Assembly: GCF_015706575.1 (NCBI RefSeq)
Contig: NW_024037063.1
Span: forward strand, 13,578,927 to 13,642,926
Length of the DNA: 64,000 nt
Reading direction: 5' to 3'
Source: Patiria miniata
Lineage: Eukaryota > Echinodermata > Asteroidea > Valvatida > Asterinidae
The stretch's first letter is position 1; each line of letters starts with the position of its first letter. Under the pieces are notes generated by a model, which saw only the letters and a program-made list of their open reading frames with translations, searched no databases and was not told the origin of the DNA. A program made the translations under genes and the position numbers. Below, one piece after another: positions 45,415-55,285 of this stretch.

Positions 45415-46155
45415 CCGTATCATAAGTCCGACGCCTCATAGGTCCAACGCCTCATAAGTCCTAAAATTTCGGACTTATGAGGCGTCGCATTTATGAGGAA
45501 TAAAATTTATTTATTCCACCTTATAGGTCCGACGCCTCATAAGTCCGACACCTCATAAGCAGTGGCGTCACCAGACTTTTCAGTCTGGGGGGGCACAGGG
45601 GGGGGGCACCAGCATTTGATGGGGGGCACTTAGGTGGATACGGATCGCCGTCCTGGGGGAGGGGTCTAAGGGGAGGGGGTGCCCCCCTCCCCTTTGGAAA
45701 ATTTTCGCATACGGAGGATGGGCTAGATGCAAAATGGTGCCACATTTGATGCTAAATTCGATCTGAAGATATCTCCAGAAATTGCTATTTAACCAACTCA
45801 GATGATGGGAGTTGAATATAACAAAATATATATTTTTTTTTTTACCAACCCAAATCTCAGATGGGGGGGCACTCGGGGGGGCACTCGGGGGGGCACTCGG
45901 GGGGGCACTAGGTCTTCCAGGGGGGGCACGTGCCCCCCCTGGCCCCCCCTTGGCGACGCCACTGTTCATAAGTCCGACGTCGGAATAACAAGGCGTTTAG
46001 ATTTGTCGGACCTACAAGGCGTTGGAGCTATGAGGCGTTGGAGCTATGAGGCATCAGACTTATGAGGCGTCGGACCTATTAGGCGTCGGACTTATGGGCC
46101 TTTATTCGGTTAGGGGATGCAATTTTGTTGGACTTATGAGCAGATCCCATAGGAA
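45415..46155. repeat. AAGTCCGACGCCTCAT repeat cluster (large copy), interrupted
   Basis: Many units of TCCGACGCCTCATAAG and of its complement lie left (45415-45559) and right (45965-46155). The centre is occupied by a hAT-like insertion (45560-45964). Before that insertion the cluster would have resembled the small copy at 29018-29106, scaled up. Confidence 0.75.
45560..45964. mobile_element. hAT-like MITE with G-run core, nested in the repeat cluster
   Basis: The ends CAGTGGCGTCACC and GGCGACGCCACTG are inverted. The flanks CTCATAAG (45552-45559) and TTCATAAG (45965-45972) give a 7-of-8 target duplication. The interior carries GGGGGGCAC repeats, including four near-identical GGGGGGGCACTC units near 45863-45910. 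Confidence 0.85.
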
Positions 46156-47519
46156 GGAATTGTGGCATTATTTTGGAAACTAACATTCAGTGTTGTTAGC
46201 ACACACTTTTTACCATAGCAGGGCAGTAAGTTTTATCTTCAATCTGTGCCCTGTGTTAATGAAAACAACCTGAAACCAGGCTAACAGAGAATTTTTTAAT
46301 CAATGCAGAATTACTGGGATTTCTTTGTAAAACAAGTATAAGTTTTTTTTCAAAATAATAGTTCTGTAAAATTGCCTCAGGTGGAGTAGACTGGTACCCG
46401 CTCCTCCCCACGACTCTAGTCTGGAGTCCGCCATTCTTGCAAAACTCTACATTATGTACATAACTCCTTTAATGCATATAGGTAACAGGTTTTAGACTGA
46501 TAATGTACAAACGCTCAAAAGAAATAAATTGTAAATTCTTCTGTTTTGGTAAAAAAAAATGTAAAGCACAACTGTACAATTTGACATTCTGTAAATACAG
46601 TATTTTTGTTGTTCACCACGATCACTGTTTTCTTAAAATAGCTGTACAGACTTTGGAGAATCCAGGACGTTTACACGATATTTAAATATCTATTTATTCT
46701 ATCATATTTGCGAGAAATTCTCCTCTTTTTCGAGGGGAATTTTACTTACTATTCGGTTTGCTTTCAGTTGTGAAGCTGACGAGTTTAAAATGCAAGTGGC
46801 ATGCAGAGTCATAATAATAAAAAAATAAAAAAATTAATTTAGAAAATTTTCATTGAATATTCACAAATGATCAAAACAAAGCTTTGTCTTTGCAAAGCTT
46901 CACCCAAACATATTCAGCCAGACGTCTAGCTCAAACCATTCCTTATAAGTAGGCTGCAAGATTCGATCTCAACAAGAAAATGTTTCAAATACGCAATAAA
47001 AGACTTCGGACTGTTTTGGAATTTGATACGCTGAGACATTTTGTTGACGAGAGTATTGCGATGATAACAGCAAGCTTGTTTTCAATTACAACCTTATTTC
47101 TAGCACCCTCGTGCCTTAGTGTGTGGCTGAAGGTCGTTCACTACATTTAGTCAGTGAGAATTTTAATTGCATGTAATTTTGTTTTTAGCTTGATTTCCTC
47201 TTTTATCTGAAAATTTTTGTAAACGATACGTGATCATTGAATGTTCAGATTTAATGTTAGCAATTATACTAATCATGGAAGTAAGTGGAGATTTGGAATA
47301 AAACAAAGCTCATTGGGCTAAAAAGCAAATGCTCTTCTTTCCTCTTCTTGTGCGTTGTGCGAATCTTAATGGTAATATTGTCATAATTTCAGCTTCAATT
47401 TCTAAATCCATTATATAAGAATGGACATCTTTGTAATGTAGTAGAGGGAGTGCCATTACAGCATGATGTTTTTACAATTTTGTTTTTCTCCAAACGTTGG
47501 CAAGATGGGTAGTAATGGA
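46156..47519. other. intergenic DNA, no feature seen
   Basis: AT-rich. No gene, RNA or clear element recognised. Confidence 0.4.
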
Positions 47520-47960
47520 TTTCCTGTCCTTAGAACATACTTCAGTGAAAGTGAAAACAAAAACAATGACCCTCTCCATCCACTCTAACCAGCCAAAAAG
47601 AGACTCAAATCAAGACAGCTTCCTCCACTCCGTTGAACCCCTTGATGGCAGTGCTCATAACTGAAGGACTGCCCTTTGGTCCAATCATCTTCAGGCAATG
47701 CCACACAAGCTTCCCTTCAGTCCCAATGAATCTCTACCATCAGGTCCTCAGGACAGGAATTTGACGATGCAAGTTATTGCAGAAATGGGGATACCATGAG
47801 GACGGACAAACAGTGTGTGACTGTGGGGAGGAACAGACAATGAAACACCTGCTGGTCTACCCCCACCTGCCAGATCCCTGTACTCCTGAAGATCTGGAAG
47901 GGTTCAAGCCCCGGGCTAGATCCTGCGTCCTGCACTGGATGGGTGTAGTGTAGTGATCCA
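47520..47960 (+). mobile_element. LINE fragment: 3' end of an ORF2-like frame
   Basis: The plus strand near 47785-47957 reads KWGYHEDGQTVCDCGEEQ, then TMKHLL and a short tail ending at a stop (TAG near 47953). The pattern CxCG-x-x-QTxxHLL is the zinc-knuckle-like tail found after the reverse transcriptase in several LINE clades. Upstream sequence to about 47520 appears to be the same degraded frame. There is no RT or endonuclease domain, so this is a 5'-truncated relic. The clade was not assigned. Confidence 0.6.
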
Positions 47961-48349
47961 AGAGGAAGAAGTGAAAGTGAGGCCATTTTATAAGAAGTTA
48001 TACATGTACATAAACACAACGAATTCCATGCGTAACACACAAGCTTGCATTAACCTGCATTAACCTGCATTAACCTGCATTAGCCTGAATGCAGTGTTCC
48101 CGAGTTATACTTGGAATTTCTTGGGTCCGAGTGCCAAAATTCCCAAGACTATCTCCGTGAGTTGACTGATCTATTGGATAGCGGCCTTTGCCACTGCGGC
48201 GGCTCGATCATGCTTGCCAGTACTGGCTCCATTAGAGTACAAATAACAAATCCAGACTTGAACCAAGTCGAAGAGCGGCGCTGAGCGTTATCAGTAATTT
48301 TCCAGATATCCCCACCCCCCCCCCCCCATCCTAGGATCAGACATTCACG

Positions 48350-48745
48350 TGTGAAGAGCCACAGTCTAAAGTCTGATATATCCTAACATGCAAATGTTAT
48401 GTGACCCCGCATGCCTGTAAATCGGAGTCAACTTTAGAAACTGTGACGTCATTTCAATCAAAAATATGGACAAAGCTGTTGATTGGTCAATTTGGATGCT
48501 ATGTTTTCATAATACAACGGTGTCACATCCCAGGGTTTACCCACCCCATGAAATGGACCCTTGGTTATAGTCACCATCCAATGAACCGTACTGACACTCG
48601 GAGAAAACTAGGCCTTCACTCTTCTCTTTACAATATTTATATTTATTCACTCTGTGACAAACGGGTTACCGAAGACCCGATAGAAGGCGCCCGCTGAATG
48701 GTCAAAATCTCGAGGTCAGGACGCAGTCTTTTTTTTTGCATAATT
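48350..48745 (+). repeat. interspersed repeat, copy 1 (CGGGTTACC...GCCCGCTGAATGGTC)
   Basis: It shares TGACGTCATTTC, CAATTTGG, ACGGGTTACC and GCCCGCTGAATGGTCA blocks with 55745-56000, where they appear in reverse orientation. Nature unknown; no terminal repeats were confirmed. Confidence 0.55.
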
Positions 48746-48760
48746 AATCGTCGAATCTCC

Positions 48761-48795
48761 CCCCCCTCCCCCCCCCCCCCCCCCCCCCCCCGCCC
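48761..48795. repeat. poly(C) tract
   Basis: About 30 bases of C with a single T and a single G. One of the longest of the many G/C homopolymers in the window. Confidence 0.9.
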
Positions 48796-49649
48796 CCTAG
48801 AAAAAGAGAAAGGTTTATTACTGGCTTCAATGTCACAACATCTATAGAGCTGTCGATCAAGCTTGCCAACTTTCCCAAAAATACATCATGCGATCTTAAT
48901 TCAAAATATCCCACCAAGGGTTTCAGGCATTGTTTTATTTTCAGTTTCACATTAGATCTCTGCTGGGGTCACATCCAGCATACCAATGTATAGCCTTTTG
49001 TAGTATGGTGGACACAATACGAGGGCGCTATTTGAAGTTGGTAAATGTGTATAAAGTTTTTATACATAGTTTTGATGCAAACCCCACAAATTCTACTGTT
49101 TCTACTCCTTCCCCCTAAAAATTAAATAAAATTTACTTTACTACGGGTCAAAGTTTGAGCTTGGCTTAACCTGGGGAGAAAATCAAATTCTGGTTGTCAA
49201 AAGTGGCATCAGAAGGAACGTTCCGACCAAAACACTTTTTAAAAGTACACATATGCATCTTTATTTTATTATTTCACAGGATAAAAATAATGTTTCCCAA
49301 AGGAGAAAGCACTGCCAAAAACTTACCACAAAAGTGATTCTTTTTTAACATTAAAAATACATTTTTTTTAAGGAAAATAAAGCTTAAAAGCACTCGGTTT
49401 TGGAACAAAGTGAGAAACCAAGATTTGGAGTTGAGTATAATGGACCGACAGCTTTTGCAAATTAGGAAGTTTATAAAAACTTGCAAAGTTGATAAATACC
49501 GCCCATGTATTGGACACAAAAGTAAATAATCAACAAAACAAAAAACAAAACAAAACAAAAAAACATAGTGAACTGAAAGTTTTTGAAAGCATGACCTCAT
49601 TTTTCCACAGCTTCAAATATATCTCACTCTATTTTTCTGGCACCTCTCT

Positions 49650-50131
49650 TTAAAGGTACATCTAGGGTAGATTATTTGTCATTTGCTGTATATTCCAAGA
49701 AAACAATATTCCAGGATCTGGATTTCAATTCAAAAGTTGCCGAGTCGTGTTTTGAATTGCGCCTGAAATCAGCGTCCTGGACACCTTCCCATTTAGCCAA
49801 TTGCAGCTACGAAAAATCATACACTGAACCAACAAAATATAACAACTGCGCACACGTGTGCGTTGTGTCAACACTTGCATGCACCCATCTTCAGGGATTT
49901 GCCGAATTACAAACCAACTACTAACACTAACAGAAATTTCCAAAAATGTGTCACTTGACACATCTTTGGAAATGGCCTTCTTTTTTATTGTTTTCTTCAA
50001 AATGACAGCATGCCAGAAGGAACATTTTCACAGGGAGTTGTGTCATTACTATCTTTAAACCAAGTAAGCTTTTTTAAATTAATCGTGTCAGTTACTTTTT
50101 GGATAGCTGCAAATGATTTACTGTACCTTTA
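49650..50131 (+). mobile_element. MITE family Z, copy 2
   Basis: TTTAAAGGTACATCTAGGGT at the left and TACTGTACCTTTAA at the right. It shares the interior of copies 1 and 3. It carries a distinctive hairpin at 49936-49973 (ATTTCCAAAAATGTGTCA with TGACACATCTTTGGAAAT). Confidence 0.8.
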
Positions 50132-50274
50132 AACTCATTAGCAACTGTACTACATTGTATTACATTGTGATTACTTACTGAAGAATCAATAAAACCATAG
50201 AATGTTCGGGCGGTTTTAGGCATACAGTGAGTAATAGGCAGGGCGGTTTCGGACGCTACAGTGAAATGACTAAA
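50129..50274. mobile_element. TTAA-type MITE, second copy
   Basis: A degraded relative of 23514-23661 (shared CTACATTGTATTACATTGTG and GAGTAATAGGCAGGGCGG). It begins at the TTAA that ends family Z copy 2, as if inserted there. Confidence 0.6.
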
Positions 50275-50934
50275 TTCTCTGATTTTTTGCTGTGTTTTCA
50301 AGACAACTAAGGGCTGAGGCATGGCCAAATTAAAAAACAGTGTAAGCAAAATCTATGACTACCTCAGTGGCAGAAAGCCAGTTTACAATATGCAATCCAA
50401 TCAAATCCAGTCTTGGGCACTTTTGACACGCGAACCGGAGAAATTCCGAGCACACCTCATGCACACACATAAGCTTGAATACAGAGCATGTGAGGTATGC
50501 GTGGAATATCTCGGGTCAATGTGCCAAAGTTCCCAAGACTGCTATTGATTCACCTTGTGGCTTGACGATACTTGGCGGCTGCTACATTATCCAAATGCAG
50601 GACCGTGGTCATTCCATAAATTTGTGGTTTAATTATTTTTGTGGCCCCCGTTATATATACATCTGGTATTAGATTTTGTATTAAAATTCTGTAATTTACA
50701 AAAGGTTTTGTAATGCCTTCTTTCTCCAAGAGTGATTATACCTGCCAAATAAATAAGTATTGTTTTTCTTGTGATTATGAGAAGGAGTAAGAATACATTT
50801 TCATGAGTACCAGTATGAGTACCAAAAAATCGTACTTGAGTATTAGTATGTTTACGGGTACGAGTACTACAACAATGGTTTGAACTTTGAAGTCAATTCT
50901 ACTACTTGTATGGCAAATTACACAGGTCAGGTGC

Positions 50935-51273
50935 AAGGGCGGATCCGGGGGGGCCAATGGGGGCCATGCCCCCTCCCCCCCCCCCCCCCCCCCCCCAACG
51001 AACCCAATTTTTTTTTTTTTTTAAGTGACGTCGCAATAAAGGCAGGCACTTCGTACACCACCATCTTTTCCCCAAAAAGATTTGGTTAAAGTGGTCAGAA
51101 ATTGCCTCAGATCGCACCACAGAGCATCTGGATTCTGGAATCCAAAAATTTTTCCTCACGCTGAACCCCACGCCGTAATTTTTGGGACCCACTTTTTGGG
51201 GGACCAAATTTTTGTTTGCCCCCACCCCCCCCCCCCCCCAAAAAAACCAATTCTGTTCTGGATCTGCCCTTGG
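50935..51273. mobile_element. MITE with CAAGGGCGGATCC ends and C runs
   Basis: The left end CAAGGGCGGATCC and the right end GGATCTGCCCTTG are inverted. The interior includes long C and T runs (50968-51022) and another C run near 51226-51239. Confidence 0.75.
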
Positions 51274-52532
51274 TCATGTATAACAGGAACACACAAAAAA
51301 GTTCACACTTTTGTACCCCAAATTTAAGGAATGACCCACCAAGCTTTGCCAAAAATTCCCTTATTTTTCACTTCCAAGAAGCGATCTGTCGCCCTCTCCA
51401 ACGAAACTAACTTATACATGTAACACTTATAAATGACTAATCCTGTAAAATACATACATCAAGGCATATCTGTACAGCCGGCATAGAATACACCAGCAGA
51501 TTTTGGTGGGAAGAGCTGAATTTTTTTTGGTTTCATGACAGTTACATTACATGTACATGTAGCTGTAGAATATTCACACACTAACACCGGTTAGGATACA
51601 ACTACCGACTATGAGGCAATCAAAATGTAATGCAAAACGAAATTTAAGTCTTCTTTGCGAAAGGCTGATCAAAGACATTTTCACTAGGGCAAAAACGGTC
51701 AGGCATTTGACATTATTGTTCAACAAATCAGTATAGTCAATTCAACGGCAGGTCCATAAGAAATCGAATCAAAAAGAAACCACAAGTATTTTCACAAGTC
51801 CAGTCACAAGTAACAGGAAATGAACAATGATCAAGGAATGCTTTTTATCACAGTACATTTGAATAGCTTATGACTTGACTTGAGACTGCAGGACTTGTGA
51901 TGGACTTGTGATGGACTCAACTCAAACACTGGTGAAAATGGACACTAAAACATAACAAGCAAAGTGAATTTGTGCGATCAATTTATATTACTAAACCTCA
52001 TACAAATTCATGATGATCGAGAGATGAGTTTTCATTGGTTCATTCACCATCACATGTCAGCCGCTACTTTAGCTGTTTACCAAGCGGGCACGCGAGGTTT
52101 CACGCACAGGTTAAATATGCATGCGTAGTAGACTATCACACTGGTCATGTCAGTGAGCTAGTCTACAACGCATGCGCTTTACGAAGCAATCGTGGAACGT
52201 TGAATTAATTAGCACACAGTCGTAGTGCGCACTCGTGAACATCACCCTAGCACCATGCAGCAGCTACGTGAAAAGATGGGGCACACGCACAACATTTTGC
52301 GGAGAAAACTTATGCGTAACTTTATGAAATTTTTGTGGATATGTATAAGGTACAGTAAAACAAATTTATAACATGGTTTTGTTCAGGTGGATTGTCGATA
52401 TCAGCTTTCCTCGGTATTGGAAGTTGACAGACTAGTTCCAATATCTCGGGGAGCTAATATCAACTATCAACCCTCAAACCATGTGTTATGTTCACTGTCA
52501 CACGCACTTATAATTGCAGTTACAGTACAAAA
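51274..52532. other. intergenic DNA
   Basis: No gene recognised. A CACAAGT / ACTTGTGA-rich stretch (51780-51925) resembles one at about 24040-24175 in ISY1 intron 7, so it is probably another interspersed repeat. Confidence 0.4.
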
Positions 52533-53050
52533 TTTAAAGGCAAAGTCTGTCATTTGTAATTTGTGCATTTTGTTCGTTTGAAGAAACAAAATGCTCAAAA
52601 TCTAAAGAAGGGTGCTGAACAACTAACCTGATGAAATTTCAGCTCAGCTTTAGCTGTATATTTCTTGAAAAACAACATTCTAGGATCTCGATTTCAAATC
52701 AAAAGTTGCTGAATCATGTTTTGAATTGGGCCTGAATTCGGCGTCTGAGACACGTTCTCACTGAGCCGACGAATTATAGTAACCGTGCACGTGTGTGCGT
52801 CGTGCCAATGCTTGCGCACGCTTCGCTGAATAACAAAACGAACTACTAATTTGAATTTCCTACGGTGCTTCTTAAGAAGCACCGTTGGAAAGGCCTTCTT
52901 TTGTTGATTTCTTCAAAATGACAGCTTGCCAGAAAGAATAATTTCACAGAGAGTTTAGTCCCCTTACTATCTTTCAACCAAGTATGTTTTTTAACAACAA
53001 TTACGCCAGTTACTTTTTGGATAGCTGCAAATGATGGACTCTGGCTTTAA
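52533..53050 (+). mobile_element. MITE family Z, copy 3
   Basis: TTTAAAGGCAAAGTCTGTCA at the left and TGGACTCTGGCTTTAA at the right. Same interior as copies 1 and 2. Its hairpin at 52857-52890 sits where copy 2 has its own but is built from different bases (TACGGTGCTTCTT with AAGAAGCACCGTT). Confidence 0.8.
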
Positions 53051-53863
53051 CATCCATTTTTGTTAAGAATATAGTAAACATTTGGTACATTTTAAATTGT
53101 CAGTGTGTCTCATGCTCATACATATAACATACGAGTTGTTGCCATGTACAAAAAATGTACCATATTTCATAATAATTTGCTGTGGAATGGATATTAGCTG
53201 ACCACTGTTTATAAATGTACATCATTTTCAACTTAGGTGGCTCTTCACAAAATCTATAAGCTCTACTAGGTGGACTGTATCATGGCGGACTAATACTTTT
53301 GTTCAGTTATTGGCGAAGTACTGCACACAGCGCTTTAGTAAAATGACTTTGCTAAATGCATAGTAAATTTCAGCTTGCTATTTATTTTGTTCTAGTGATA
53401 CACTATGTATCGGTACTCCAAAAACTTTGAGACTGCATGTGTGGTGAGCCGTGTAGTCATGTTGTGCCGTGTCTGTTTGGTTGGTTGTCTGTTTGTTGGG
53501 AATGTTTGTTTGTTCGTTACCTTCTTTTGAACTTAAGTTTTTTATTACTTTATAATGTATTTCTGTGCATTTTTATAACAGTCTGAATTGTTTTTGTTAC
53601 CTAATTTATTATTTTAAGTGTATTTTTAGAATGTTTACATGGAAAGCGCATTCGAACATATTTCATCATGGAATTTGCCCTATACAAACGAATGCATTAT
53701 TAAATTATTTATTAGGCCTATTTGTTTGGTTTCTTTTCTTTCTTTTTTTATAGCAAAGCAACTATTGCAGGTACGTGTTTTTGGAGGAGGGTTGCCACTG
53801 CTTCACAGATTAGATAACATGTATACACGTACACATGATGTTGAAATTACTCAACAAAAATAT
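53051..53863. other. intergenic DNA, no feature seen
   Basis: AT-rich. Nothing recognised apart from short T-rich runs. Confidence 0.35.
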
Positions 53864-54061
53864 GGAAAGAATTCCATACACGGACGTCACTTGACACTCT
53901 GTGTACAAACCCTATGAGACTGGTCTGAAAAAATTCTTCTCACGAAATGCTTCAAAATTTTCCCTGCTAAATTTCTCTTTTAAGGACATGTTACCGCCTT
54001 CTGATGGCTGATAAGTCATTGCAGGGAAAAACTAGTGGCGTACGTATATGGAATTCTTTCC
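53864..54061. mobile_element. MITE family Y, copy 4
   Basis: The ends are GGAAAGAATTCCATACACGG and ATATGGAATTCTTTCC. The interior is in reverse orientation relative to the HDHD5 copies (ATGAGACTGGTCTGAAAAA). Confidence 0.8.
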
Positions 54062-54210
54062 AAAAAGATTTCAAAATATTTTGAAGTTTGTTCATGCGTA
54101 GTTCTAACCAAGCCCTGAAGGACAACTCTTTCAAAATTGCATTGTGAGTCAAACAATTGTCAAATAAATTCAATTGTGAGTCAAGTTCACGACTTGCTGC
54201 CTACTGGTCC

Positions 54211-54611
54211 TTAGCTTGAGAAAATCAAGCTCCAATGCTTATCGGGAATTCAACATTTAGAGCTGGAGGTCAATGTATGTTGTAGCCAGCGATCTGAAAA
54301 TGGCGGAGGCCGTGAAATTTGGCCTCAACACAACCGCCGAAATCATCATTTTTTTTTTTTAAATTTGTCAGTTTTGTTCTGTTTCAAGTCGATCCTTTGC
54401 TTCGAATGAATGATTCACGAAGCAAAGGATCGACTTGAAAAAAGAAGAAAATTTACTAAAATATGAAAAAAATATGATGATTTCGGCGGCCGTGTTGAGG
54501 CCAAGTTTCACGGCCTCCGACATTTTCGATCCGCTATGTACAACATAGGTTTGTATCCAGCGTTAAATGTTGAAATTCCGATGAGCATTGGAGCTGGAGT
54601 TTCTCAAGCCA
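54211..54611. mobile_element. palindromic MITE 3' of RAB43
   Basis: The arms mirror around 54405: TCAAGTCGATCCTTTGCTTC pairs with GAAGCAAAGGATCGACTTGA in the centre, ATGGCGGAGGCCGTGAAATT with its inverse, and CTCCAATGCTTATCGG with CCGATGAGCATTGGAG near the ends. No coding capacity. Confidence 0.8.
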
Positions 54612-54977
54612 ACTGGTCCCCAAGAAACTCCTCTTTCTCTCCATATCCTTGATCATAAATTGGGACCATTTTTTCCAAAGAGCAATGCGCGTAGACCTCT
54701 TACTCTTAGACTGTCTTCTACAAGAAAGCATGGAACTTAAAGTAGGCCTAACCATAATACACCAGAACATCCCATAATAAACTTTCAACTAGCCTTGTGA
54801 CCGGTACAGTATTTTTATGTACATCATTAGAATAAACAAATTTCTCTTCTTGATGTTAGAGGGCGCCAAAAGGTCATCACCAGCATGTCAAAGTTCACAT
54901 ATGGCAAAGGTCACCATCAATATGACAGAACATCAATGCCATGAAAGGATCAGCAGCCATGTTGAAATTCAGTACCA

Positions 54978-55278
54978 GGTCAAAGGTCACCACTCATGTG
55001 TAGGTCACCACTGACGTGTCGGAGGTCATCACTGATGTGTCGGAGGTCATCACTGATGTGTCGGAGGTCACCACTGATGTGTCGGAGGTCATCACTGATG
55101 TGTCAGAGGTCACCACTGATGTGTCGGAGGTCACCACTGATGTATCAGAGGTCACCACTGATGGGTCAAAGTTCACCACTGGTGTGCCAGAGGTCACCAC
55201 TAATGTGTAAGGGGTCACCACTGATGTGTCAAAGGTCACCACTGATGTGCCAGAGGTCACCGCAGATCCGTCAAAGGT
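54978..55278. repeat. 21-bp minisatellite, about 14 units, with AGGTCA half-sites
   Basis: The unit is GTCGGAGGTCATCACTGATG plus one T, with variants. It begins within a perfect DR1-type motif, AGGTCAAAGGTCA (54977-54989). As 21 is a multiple of three, frames stay open on both strands (SEVITDV on plus, TSDTSVV on minus), which explains the local open frames. On the minus strand it starts 8 bp after the RAB43 stop and so lies in its 3' UTR. Confidence 0.92.
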
Positions 55279-55285
55279 CAAAGCA

